DNA of 64,000 bases from Euwallacea fornicatus (Eukaryota > Arthropoda > Insecta > Coleoptera > Curculionidae), in NCBI RefSeq assembly GCF_040115645.1, contig NW_027096010.1:992001-1056000 (forward strand), in the 5' to 3' direction. The notes beneath the pieces are model-generated. The model was not told the DNA's origin. It saw nothing but the letters and a program-made list of their open reading frames with translations, and searched no databases. Position numbers and translations under genes: made by a program. Every line of letters begins with the position of its first letter. Position 1 is the stretch's first letter. Of this stretch, positions 11,441 to 22,880 are shown in pieces.

Positions 11441-11616
11441 AATGAAGACCAAATTTGTTAAACAAAGTGTCAAATTAATCAGCTCGACGAGATCTTCAGG
11501 ATGTCGAATCAAATCATTATTGCATCTTGTTGAATTTCCAAGAACAATAGTACATTATGTGCTCAAACACACAACTCTTGTGACTTTTCAAACTTTGAAG
11601 CTCGATAACTTCGGCA
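11441..11616 (+). repeat. Hybrid monomer C/J from in-register deletion
   Basis: The head reads as C (CAGGATGTCGAATCAAATCAT) and the rest as J (TTATTGCATC, AAGAACAATAG). In the sister block C (7569) and J (7745) are separate and both are followed by D, as here (D at 11617). The switch lies near monomer positions 70-80. The simplest reading is loss of exactly 176 bp by exchange between adjacent monomers. Confidence 0.88.
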
Positions 11617-12496
11617 AATGAAGACCAAATTAGTTAAACAAAGTGTCAAGTTAATCAGCTCGACGAGATCTTTCGGATGTCACAACAAATCATTATTATA
11701 TCTTGTAGAATTTCCAAGAAAAATAGTACATTATGTGCTCAAACACACAACTTTTGTGACTTTTCAAACTTTGAAGCTCGATAACTTCGGCAAATGAGGA
11801 CCAAATTTCTTAAACAAAGTGTCAAATTAATCAGCTCGACGAGATCTTCAGGATGACACAACAAATCATTATTGCATCTTGTTGAATTTCCAAGAAAAAT
11901 AGTACATTATGTGCTCAAACACACAACTTTTGTGACTATTCAAACTTTGAAGCTCGATAACTTCGGCAAATGAGGACCACATTTCTTAAACAAAGTGTCA
12001 AATTAATCAGCTCGACGAGATCATTCGGACGTCACAACAAATCATTATTATATCTTGTAGAATTTCCAAGAAAAATATTACATTATGTGCTCAAACACAC
12101 AACTTTTGTGACTATTCAAATTTTGAAGCTCGATAACTTCGGCAAATGAAGACCAAATTTGTTAAACAAAATGTCAAATTAATCAGCTCGACGACATCTT
12201 TAAGATGTCATAACACATCATGATTGCATCTTGTTCAATTTCCAAGAAAAATAGTACAATATGTGCTCAAACACAAAACTTTTGTGACTTTTCAAACTTT
12301 GAAGCTCGATAACTTCGGCAAATGAGGACCAAATTTGTTAAATAAAGTGTCAAATTAATCAGCTCGACGAGATCTTTCGGATGTCACAATAAATCATTAT
12401 TGCATTTAGTTGAATTTCCAAGAAAAATAGTACATTATGTGCTCAAACACACAACTTTAGTGACTTTTCAAACTTTGAAGCTCGATAACTTCGGCA
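11617..12496 (+). repeat. D-I-G-H and a K/M-like hybrid
   Basis: Five monomers at 11617 (D), 11793 (I), 11969 (G), 12145 (H) and 12321. The last begins like A or K (AAATAAAG), has the B/M middle (GCATTTAGTTG) and ends like M (ACTTTAGTGAC). It stands where A-B would be expected after G-H, so it is probably a fusion product. Confidence 0.82.
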
Positions 12497-14960
12497 AATG
12501 AGGACCAAATTTGTTAAACAAAGTGTCAAATTAATCAGCTCGACGAGATCTTCAGGATGTCGAATCAAATCATGATTGCATCTTGTTGAATTTCTAAGAA
12601 AAATAGTACATTAAGTGCTCAAACACACAACTCTTGTGACTTTTCAAACTTTGAAGCTCGATTACTTCGGCAAATGAGGACCAAATTTCTTAAACAAAGT
12701 GTCAAATTAATCAGCTCGCCGAGATCTTCAGGATGTCACAACAAATCATTATTGCATCTTGTTGAATTTCCAAGAACAATAGTACATTATGTGCTCAAAC
12801 ACACAACTCTTGTGACTTTTCAAACTTTGAAGCTCGATAACTTCGGCAAATGAAGACCAAATTAGTTAAACAAAGTGTCAAGTTAATCAGCTCGACGAGA
12901 TCTTTCGGATGTCACAACAAATCATTATTATATCTTGTAGAATTTCCAAGAAAAATAGTACATTATGTGCTCAAACACACAACTTTTGTGACTTTTCAAA
13001 CTTTGAAGCTCGATAACTTCGGCAAATGAGGGCCAAATTTCTTAAACAAAGTGTCAAATTAATCAGCTCCACGAGATGTTTAAGATGCCACAACACATCA
13101 TGACTGAATCTTGTTGAATTTCCAAGAAAAATTGTACATTAAGTCCTCAAACACACAACTCTTGTGACTTTTCAAACTTTGAAGCTCGATAACTTCGGCA
13201 AATGAGGACCAAATTTGTTAAACAAAGTGTCAAATTAATCAGCTCGACGAGATCTTCAGGATGTCGAATCAAATCATGATTGCATCTTGTTGAATTTCTA
13301 AGAAAAATAGTACATTATGTGCTCAAACACACAACTCTTGTGACTTTTCAAACTTTGAAGCTCGATAACTTCGGCAAATGAGGACCAAATTTCTTAAACA
13401 AAGTGTCAAATTAATCAGCTCGCCGAGATCTTCAGGATGTCACAACAAATCATTATTGCATCTTGTTGAATTTCCAAGAACAATAGTACATTATGTGCTC
13501 AAACACACAACTTTTGTGACTTTTCAAACTTTGAAGCTCGATAACTTCGGCAAATGAGGACCACATTTCTTAAACAAAGTGTCAAATTAATCAGCTCGAC
13601 GAGATCATTCGGACGTCACAACAAATCATTATTATATCTTGTAGAATTTCCAAGAAAAATATTACATTATGTGCTCAAACACACAACTTTTGTGACTATT
13701 CAAATTTTGAAGCTCGATAACTTCGGCAAATGAAGACCAAATTTGTTAAACAAAGTGTCAAATTAATCAGCTCGACGACATCTTTAAGATGTCATAACAC
13801 ATCATGATTGCATCTTGTTCAATTTCCAAGAAAAATAGTACAATATGTGCTCAAACACAAAACTTTTGTGACTTTTCAAATTTTGAAGCTCGATAACTTC
13901 GGCAAATGAGGACCAAATTTGTTAAATAAAGTGTCAAATTAATCAGCTCGATGAGATCTTCAGGATGACACAACAAATCATTATTGCATCTTGTTGAATT
14001 TCCAAGAAAAATAGTACATTATGTGCTCAAACACACAACTCTTGTGACTTTTCAAACTTTGAAGCTCGATAACTGCGGCAAATGAAGACCAAATTTGTTA
14101 AACAAAGTGTCAAATTAATCAGCTCGACGAGATCTTTCGGATGTCACAATAAATCATTATTGCATTTAGTTGAATTTCCAAGAAAAATAGTACAATATGT
14201 GCTCAAACACACAACTTTTGTGACTTTTCAAAATTTAAAGCTCGATAACTTCGGCAAATGAGGACCAAATTTCTTAAACAAAGTGTCAAATTAATCAGCT
14301 CGACGAGATCTTCAGGATGTCGAATCAAATCATTATTGTATCTTGTTCAATTTCCAAGAAAAATAGTAAAATATGTGGTCAAACACACAACTTTTGTGAC
14401 TTTTCAAAATTTGAAGCTCGATAACTTCGGCAAATGAGGACCAAATTTCTTACACAAAGTGTCAAATTAATCAGCTCGCCGAGATCTTCAGGATGTCACA
14501 ACAAATCATTATTGCATCTTGTTGAATTTCCAAGAACAATAGTACATTATGTGCTCAAACACACAACTTTTGTGACTTTTCAAAATTTGAAGCTCGATAA
14601 CTTCGGCAAATGAGGACCAAATTTCTTAAACAAAGTGTCAAATTAATCAGCTCGCCGAGATCTTCAGGATGTCACAACAAATCATTATTGCATCTTGTTG
14701 AATTTCCAAGAACAATAGTACATTATGTGCTCAAACACACAACTTTTGTGACTTTTCAAAATTTAAAGCTCGATAACTTCGGCAAATGAGGACCAAATTT
14801 CTCAAACAAAGTGTCAAATTAATCAGCTCGACGAGATCTTTCGGATGTCACAATAAATCATTATTGCATTTAGTTGAATTTCCAAGAAAAATAGTACATT
14901 ATGTGCTCAAACACACAACTTTAGTGACTTTTCAAACTTTGAAGCTCGATAACTTCGGCA
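12497..14960 (+). repeat. C-J-D-E-C-J, G-H-A-B, then C/K hybrid-J-J-M
   Basis: 12497-13552 repeats the module at 7569-8624. 13553-14256 is G-H-A-B. The monomer at 14257 has a C head (GTCGAATCAAATCAT) and a K tail (TTGTATCTTGTTC, AGTAAAATATGTGGTC). In the related block from 21649, C (22705) and K (22881) are separate monomers in the same place, both followed by J-J-M. 14433 has a private TTACACAAAG. Confidence 0.88.
14785..14960 (+). repeat. Monomer type M (representative copy)
   Basis: Defined by AAATTTCTCAAAC at 11-23, a type B-like middle (TTTCGGATGTCACAAT, GCATTTAGTTG) and the F-like ACTTTAGTGAC at 134-144. Other copies start at 19185, 23409, 25873, 27105, 32385, 36257, 41537, 47521 (with an F tail), 47873, 52625 and 59665. 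It looks like an old B/F recombinant that was then amplified as its own type. Confidence 0.85.
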
Positions 14961-15136
14961 AATGAGGACCAAATTAGATAAACAAAGTGTCAAGTTAATC
15001 AGCTCGACGAGATCTTTCGGATGTCACAACAAATCATTATTGCATCTTGTCGAATTTCCAAGAAAAATAGTACATTATGTGCTCAAACACACAACTCTTG
15101 TGACTTTTCAAACTTTGAAGCTCGATAACTGCGGCA
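14961..15136 (+). repeat. Hybrid monomer D/A; source of a chance 70-codon open frame
   Basis: The head is D (AAATTAGATA, CAAGTTAATC) and the tail A (GTCGAATTT, AACTGCGG), with the switch near positions 76-82. An identical hybrid lies at 19361-19536, 4,400 bases on. A frame from the ATG at 14962 stays open for 70 codons into the next monomer because that B copy starts AATCAAGACC and so lacks a stop. Nothing supports translation. Confidence 0.88.
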
Positions 15137-16368
15137 AATCAAGACCAAATTTGTTAAACAAAGTGTCAAATTAATCAGCTCGACGAGATCTTTCGGATGT
15201 CACAATAAATCATTATTGCATTTAGTTGAATTTCCAAGAAAAATTGTACAATATGTGCTCAAACACACAACTTTTGTGACTTTTCAAAATTTAAAGCTCG
15301 ATAACTTCGGCAAATGAGGACCAAATTTCTTAAACAAAGTGTCAAATTAATAAGCTCGACGAGATCTTCAGGATGACACAACAAATCATTATTGCATCTT
15401 GTTGAATTTCCAAGAAAAATAGTACATTATGTGCTCAAACACACAACTTTTGTGACTATTCAAACTTTGAAGCTCGATAACTTCGGCAAATGAGGACCAC
15501 ATTTCTTAAACAAAGTGTCAAATTAATCAGCTCGACGAGATCATTCGGACGTCACAACAAATCATTATTATATCTTGTAGAATTTCCAAGAAAAATATTA
15601 CATTATGTGCTCAAACACACAACTTTTGTGACTATTCAAATTTTGAAGCTCGATAACTTCGGCAAATGAAGACCAAATTTGTTAAACAAAATGTCAAATT
15701 AATCAGCTCGACGACATCTTTAAGATGTCATAACACATCATGATTGCATCTTGTTCAATTTCCAAGAAAAATAGTACAATATGTGCTCAAACACAAAACT
15801 TTTGTGACTTTTCAAACTTTGAAGCTCGATAACTTCGGCAAATGAGGACCAAATTTGTTAAATAAAGTGTCAAATTAATCAGCTCGATGAGATCTTCAGG
15901 ATGACACAACAAATCATTATTGCATCTTGTCGAATTTCCAAGAAAAATAGTACATTATGTGCTCAAACACACAACTCTTGTGACTTTTCAAACTTTGAAG
16001 CTCGATAACTGCGGCAAATCAAGACCAAATTTGTTAAACAAAGTGTCAAATTAATCAGCTCGACGAGATCTTTCGGATGTCACAATAAATCATTATTGCA
16101 TTTAGTTGAATTTCCAAGAAAAATTGTACAATATGTGCTCAAACACACAACTTTTGTGACTTTTCAAAATTTAAAGCTCGATAACTTCGGCAAATGAGGA
16201 CCAAATTTCTTAAACAAAGTGTCAAATTAATAAGCTCGACGAGATCTTCAGGATGACACAACAAATCATTATTGCATCTTGTTGAATTTCCAAGAAAAAT
16301 AGTACATTATGTGCTCAAACACACAACTTTTGTGACTATTCAAACTTTGAAGCTCGATAACTTCGGCA

Positions 16369-18304
16369 AATGAGGACCAAATTTCTTAAACAAAGTGTCA
16401 AATTAATCAGCTCGACGAGATCTTCAGGATGACACAACAAATCATTATTGCATCTTGTTGAATTTCCAAGAAAAATAGTACATTATGTGCTCAAACACAC
16501 AACTTTTGTGACTATTCAAACTTTGAAGCTCGATAACTTCGGCAAATGAAGACCAAATTTGTTAAACAAAGTGTCAAATTAATCAGCTCGACGAGATCTT
16601 CAGGATGTCGAATCAAATCATGATTGCATCTTGTTGAATTTCTAAGAAAAATAGTACATTATGTGCTCAAACACACAACTCTTGTGACTTTTCAAACTTT
16701 GAAGCTCGATTACTTCGGCAAATGAGGACCAAATTTCTTAAACAAAGTGTCAAATTAATCAGCTCGCCGAGATCTTCAGGATGTCACAACAAATCATTAT
16801 TGCATCTTGTTGAATTTCCAAGAACAATAGTACATTATGTGCTCAAACACACAACTCTTGTGACTTTTCAAACTTTGAAGCTCGATAACTTCGGCAAATG
16901 AAGACCAAATTAGTTAAACAAAGTGTCAAGTTAATCAGCTCGACGAGATCTTTCGGATGTCACAACAAATCATTATTATATCTTGTAGAATTTCCAAGAA
17001 AAATAGTACATTATGTGCTCAAACACACAACTTTTGTGACTTTTCAAACTTTGAAGCTCGATAACTTCGGCAAATGAGGGCCAAATTTCTTAAACAAAGT
17101 GTCAAATTAATCAGCTCCACGAGATGTTTAAGATGCCACAACACATCATGACTGAATCTTGTTGAATTTCCAAGAAAAATTGTACATTAAGTCCTCAAAC
17201 ACACAACTCTTGTGACTATTCAAACTTTGAAGCTCGATAACTTCGGCAAATGAAGACCAAATTTGTTAAACAAAGTGTCAAATTAATCAGCTCGACGAGA
17301 TCTTCAGGATGTCGAATCAAATCATGATTGCATCTTGTTGAATTTCTAAGAAAAATAGTACATTATGTGCTCAAACACACAACTCTTGTGACTTTTCAAA
17401 CTTTGAAGCTCGATAACTTCGGCAAATGAGGACCAAATTTCTTAAACAAAGTGTCAAATTAATCAGCTCGCCGAGATCTTCAGGATGTCACAACAAATCA
17501 TTATTGCATCTTGTTGAATTTCCAAGAACAATAGTACATTATGTGCTCAAACACACAACTTTTGTGACTTTTCAAACTTTGAAGCTCGATAACTTCGGCA
17601 AATGAGGACCACATTTCTTAAACAAAGTGTCAAATTAATCAGCTCGACGAGATCATTCGGACGTCACAACAAATCATTATTATATCTTGTAGAATTTCCA
17701 AGAAAAATATTACATTATGTGCTCAAACACACAACTTTTGTGACTATTCAAATTTTGAAGCTCGATAACTTCGGCAAATGAAGACCAAATTTGTTAAACA
17801 AAGTGTCAAATTAATCAGCTCGACGACATCTTTAAGATGTCATAACACATCATGATTGCATCTTGTTCAATTTCCAAGAAAAATAGTACAATATGTGCTC
17901 AAACACAAAACTTTTGTGACTTTTCAAATTTTGAAGCTCGATAACTTCGGCAAATGAGGACCAAATTTGTTAAATAAAGTGTCAAATTAATCAGCTCGAC
18001 GAGATCTTCAGGATGACACAACAAATCATTATTGCATCTTGTTGAATTTCCAAGAAAAATAGTACATTATGTGCTCAAACACACAACTTTTGTGACTATT
18101 CAAACTTTGAAGCTCGATAACTTCGGCAAATGAAGACCAAATTTGTTAAACAAAGTGTCAAATTAATCAGCTCGACGAGATCTTCAGGATGTCGCATCAA
18201 ATCATGATTGCATCTTGTTGAATTTCCAAGAAAAATAGTACATTATTTGCTCAAACACACAACTTTAGTGACTTTTCAAACTTTGAAGCTCGATAACTTC
18301 GGCA
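16369..18304 (+). repeat. I, then C-J-D-E/I hybrid, C-J-G-H, A/I hybrid, F
   Basis: Starts are 16369 I, 16545 C, 16721 J, 16897 D, 17073 E/I, 17249 C, 17425 J, 17601 G, 17777 H, 17953 A/I and 18129 F. The monomer at 17073 is E up to CTCTTGTGA and then has the I tail CTATTCAAAC. The sister block has E (21297) and I (21473) as separate monomers, both followed by the same C. The monomer at 17953 has A-like AAATAAAG and the I middle and tail. Confidence 0.87.
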
Positions 18305-18480
18305 AATGAGGACCAAATTAGTTAAACAAAGTGTCAAATTAATCAGCTCGACGAGGTCTTTCGGGTGTTACAATAAATCATTATCGCATTTTGTTGAATT
18401 TCCAAGAAAAATAGTACAATATGTGCTCAAACACACAACTTTTGTGACTTTTCAAAATTTGAAGCTCGATAACTTCGGCA
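18305..18480 (+). repeat. Monomer type L (representative copy), first appears at 18.3 kb
   Basis: Defined by TTTCGGGTGTTACAATAAAT at 55-74 and ATCGCATTTTGTTG at 79-92. There are two sublines. One has AAATTAGTTA and CGACGAGGTC (18305, 33089, 36961, 42241, 45233, 47345, 47697, 51393, 52449, 56145, 59489, 60897). The other has AAATTTGTTA and CGACGAGATC (18657, 23585, 24465, 26049, 26929, 27457, 28337, 32561, 33969, 36433, 37841, 41713, 49633, 50161, 54385, 54913, 58081, 62305). Copies with GAAGCCCGAT in the tail (47345, 47697, 51393, 52449, 56145, 59489) are confined to the right part. Confidence 0.9.
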
Positions 18481-19008
18481 AATGAGGACCAAATTAGTTA
18501 AACAAAGTGTCAAATTAATCAGCTCGACGAGGTCTTTCGGGTGTTACAATAAATCATTATCGCATTTTGTTGAATTTCCAAGAAAAATAGTACATTATGT
18601 GCTCAAACACACAACTTTAGTGACTTTTCAAACTTTGAAGCTCGATAACTTCGGCAAATGAAGACCAAATTTGTTAAACAAAGTGTCAAATTAATCAGCT
18701 CGACGAGATCTTTCGGGTGTTACAATAAATCATTATCGCATTTTGTTGAATTTCCAAGAAAAATAGTACATTATGTGCTCAAACACACAACTCTTGTGAC
18801 TTTTCAAACTTTGAAGCTCGATAACTTCGGCAAATGAGGACCAAATTTGTTAAATAAAGTGTCAAATTAATCAGCTCGACGAGATCTTTCGGATGTCACA
18901 ATAAATCATTATTGCATCTTGTTCAATTTCCAAGAAAAATAGTAAAATATGTGCTCAAACACACAACTTTTGTGACTTTTCAAAATTTGAAGCTCGATAA
19001 CTTCGGCA
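18305..19008 (+). repeat. First L cluster: L - L/M hybrid - L - K variant
   Basis: This is the leftmost occurrence of type L. The monomer at 18481 has an L head and the M tail (ACATTATGTGC, ACTTTAGTGAC). The one at 18657 has an L middle with a C-like tail (ACATTATG, CTCTTGTGAC). 18833 is K-like with GTGCTC instead of GTGGTC. The cluster interrupts two copies of an otherwise shared block, so it was probably inserted by unequal exchange with an L-rich part of the array. Confidence 0.82.
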
Positions 19009-22000
19009 AATGAGGACCAAATTTCTTAAACAAAGTGTCAAATTAATCAGCTCGCCGAGATCTTCAGGATGTCACAACAAATCATTATTGCATCTTGTTG
19101 AATTTCCAAGAACAATAGTACATTATGTGCTCAAACACACAACTTTTGTGACTTTTCAAAATTTAAAGCTCGATAACTTCGGCAAATGAGGACCAAATTT
19201 CTCAAACAAAGTGTCAAATTAATCAGCTCGACGAGATCTTTCGGATGTCACAATAAATCATTATTGCATTTAGTTGAATTTCCAAGAAAAATAGTACATT
19301 ATGTGCTCAAACACACAACTTTAGTGACTTTTCAAACTTTGAAGCTCGATAACTTCGGCAAATGAGGACCAAATTAGATAAACAAAGTGTCAAGTTAATC
19401 AGCTCGACGAGATCTTTCGGATGTCACAACAAATCATTATTGCATCTTGTCGAATTTCCAAGAAAAATAGTACATTATGTGCTCAAACACACAACTCTTG
19501 TGACTTTTCAAACTTTGAAGCTCGATAACTGCGGCAAATCAAGACCAAATTTGTTAAACAAAGTGTCAAATTAATCAGCTCGACGAGATCTTTCGGATGT
19601 CACAATAAATCATTATTGCATTTAGTTGAATTTCCAAGAAAAATTGTACAATATGTGCTCAAACACACAACTTTTGTGACTTTTCAAAATTTAAAGCTCG
19701 ATAACTTCGGCAAATGAGGACCAAATTTCTTAAACAAAGTGTCAAATTAATAAGCTCGACGAGATCTTCAGGATGACACAACAAATCATTATTGCATCTT
19801 GTTGAATTTCCAAGAAAAATAGTACATTATGTGCTCAAACACACAACTTTTGTGACTATTCAAACTTTGAAGCTCGATAACTTCGGCAAATGAGGACCAC
19901 ATTTCTTAAACAAAGTGTCAAATTAATCAGCTCGACGAGATCATTCGGACGTCACAACAAATCATTATTATATCTTGTAGAATTTCCAAGAAAAATATTA
20001 CATTATGTGCTCAAACACACAACTTTTGTGACTATTCAAATTTTGAAGCTCGATAACTTCGGCAAATGAAGACCAAATTTGTTAAACAAAATGTCAAATT
20101 AATCAGCTCGACGACATCTTTAAGATGTCATAACACATCATGATTGCATCTTGTTCAATTTCCAAGAAAAATAGTACAATATGTGCTCAAACACAAAACT
20201 TTTGTGACTTTTCAAACTTTGAAGCTCGATAACTTCGGCAAATGAGGACCAAATTTGTTAAATAAAGTGTCAAATTAATCAGCTCGATGAGATCTTCAGG
20301 ATGACACAACAAATCATTATTGCATCTTGTCGAATTTCCAAGAAAAATAGTACATTATGTGCTCAAACACACAACTCTTGTGACTTTTCAAACTTTGAAG
20401 CTCGATAACTGCGGCAAATCAAGACCAAATTTGTTAAACAAAGTGTCAAATTAATCAGCTCGACGAGATCTTTCGGATGTCACAATAAATCATTATTGCA
20501 TTTAGTTGAATTTCCAAGAAAAATAGTACAATATGTGCTCAAACACACAACTTTTGTGACTTTTCAAAATTTAAAGCTCGATAACTTCGGCAAATGAGGA
20601 CCAAATTTCTTAAACAAAGTGTCAAATTAATCAGCTCGACGAGATCTTCAGGATGACACAACAAATCATTATTGCATCTTGTTGAATTTCCAAGAAAAAT
20701 AGTACATTATGTGCTCAAACACACAACTTTTGTGACTATTCAAACTTTGAAGCTCGATAACTTCGGCAAATGAAGACCAAATTTGTTAAACAAAGTGTCA
20801 AATTAATCAGCTCGACGAGATCTTCAGTATGTCGAATCAAATCATGATTGCATCTTGTTGAATTTCTAAGAAAAATAGTACATTATGTGCTCAAACACAC
20901 AACTCTTGTGACTTTTCAAACTTTGAAGCTCGATTACTTCGGCAAATGAGGACCAAATTTCTTAAACAAAGTGTCAAATTAATCAGCTCGCCGAGATCTT
21001 CAGGATGTCACAACAAATCATTATTGCATCTTGTTGAATTTCCAAGAACAATAGTACATTATGTGCTCAAACACACAACTCTTGTGACTTTTCAAACTTT
21101 GAAGCTCGATAACTTCGGCAAATGAAGACCAAATTAGTTAAACAAAGTGTCAAGTTAATCAGCTCGACGAGATCTTTCGGATGTCACAACAAATCATTAT
21201 TATATCTTGTAGAATTTCCAAGAAAAATAGTACATTATGTGCTCAAACACACAACTTTTGTGACTTTTCAAACTTTGAAGCTCGATAACTTCGGCAAATG
21301 AGGGCCAAATTTCTTAAACAAAGTGTCAAATTAATCAGCTCCACGAGATGTTTAAGATGCCACAACACATCATGACTGAATCTTGTTGAATTTCCAAGAA
21401 AAATTGTACATTAAGTCCTCAAACACACAACTCTTGTGACTTTTCAAACTTTGAAGCTCGATAACTTCGGCAAATGAGGACCAAATTTCTTAAACAAAGT
21501 GTCAAATTAATCAGCTCGACGAGATCTTCAGGATGACACAACAAATCATTATTGCATCTTGTTGAATTTCCAAGAAAAATAGTACATTATGTGCTCAAAC
21601 ACACAACTTTTGTGACTATTCAAACTTTGAAGCTCGATAACTTCGGCAAATGAAGACCAAATTTGTTAAACAAAGTGTCAAATTAATCAGCTCGACGAGA
21701 TCTTCAGGATGTCGAATCAAATCATGATTGCATCTTGTTGAATTTCTAAGAAAAATAGTACATTATGTGCTCAAACACACAACTCTTGTGACTTTTCAAA
21801 CTTTGAAGCTCGATAACTTCGGCAAATGAGGACCAAATTTCTTAAACAAAGTGTCAAATTAATCAGCTCGCCGAGATCTTCAGGATGTCACAACAAATCA
21901 TTATTGCATCTTGTTGAATTTCCAAGAACAATAGTACATTATGTGCTCAAACACACAACTTTTGTGACTTTTCAAACTTTGAAGCTCGATAACTTCGGCA

Positions 22001-22880
22001 AATGAGGACCACATTTCTTAAACAAAGTGTCAAATTAATCAGCTCGACGAGATCATTCGGACGTCACAACAAATCATTATTATATCTTGTAGAATTTCCA
22101 AGAAAAATATTACATTATGTGCTCAAACACACAACTTTTGTGACTATTCAAATTTTGAAGCTCGATAACTTCGGCAAATGAAGACCAAATTTGTTAAACA
22201 AAGTGTCAAATTAATCAGCTCGACGACATCTTTAAGATGTCATAACACATCATGATTGCATCTTGTTCAATTTCCAAGAAAAATAGTACAATATGTGCTC
22301 AAACACAAAACTTTTGTGACTTTTCAAATTTTGAAGCTCGATAACTTCGGCAAATGAGGACCAAATTTGTTAAATAAAGTGTCAAATTAATCAGCTCGAT
22401 GAGATCTTCAGGATGACACAACAAATCATTATTGCATCTTGTTGAATTTCCAAGAAAAATAGTACATTATGTGCTCAAACACACAACTCTTGTGACTTTT
22501 CAAACTTTGAAGCTCGATAACTGCGGCAAATGAAGACCAAATTTGTTAAACAAAGTGTCAAATTAATCAGCTCGACGAGATCTTTCGGATGTCACAATAA
22601 ATCATTATTGCATTTAGTTGAATTTCCAAGAAAAATAGTACAATATGTGCTCAAACACACAACTTTTGTGACTTTTCAAAATTTAAAGCTCGATAACTTC
22701 GGCAAATGAGGACCAAATTTCTTAAACAAAGTGTCAAATTAATCAGCTCGACGAGATCTTCAGGATGTCGAATCAAATCATGATTGCATCTTGTTGAATT
22801 TCTAAGAAAAATAGTACATTATGTGCTCAAACACACAACTCTTGTGACTTTTCAAACTTTGAAGCTCGATAACTTCGGCA
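19009..22880 (+). repeat. Second copy of the 14609-18304 region with small differences
   Basis: 19009-20768 matches 14609-16368. 20769-21472 (C-J-D-E) matches 16545-17248. 21473 is the I monomer missing from the first copy. 21649-22352 (C-J-G-H) matches 17249-17952. It continues A-B-C at 22353-22880. The C at 20769 has a private CAGTATG. Confidence 0.9.

Larger units (their letters stand above)
14609..16368 (+). repeat. Ten-monomer block J-M-D/A-B-I-G-H-A-B-I, copy 1
   Basis: Repeated at 19009-20768, an offset of 25 monomers. Shared rare changes include ATTGTACAATATG in the B at 15137 and 19537, and AATAAGCTCGAC in the I at 15313 and 19713. In this copy the same two markers also occur in the second B-I pair (16017, 16193), where copy 2 has the ordinary bases. 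Confidence 0.9.

Noticed and set aside
14962..15174. 70-codon open frame on the plus strand, repeated at 19362-19574
   Set aside because: It lies entirely in satellite sequence, starts at the AATGAGG box of a D/A hybrid and stays open only because the following B monomer lost a TGA. The two copies are identical because the block was duplicated.
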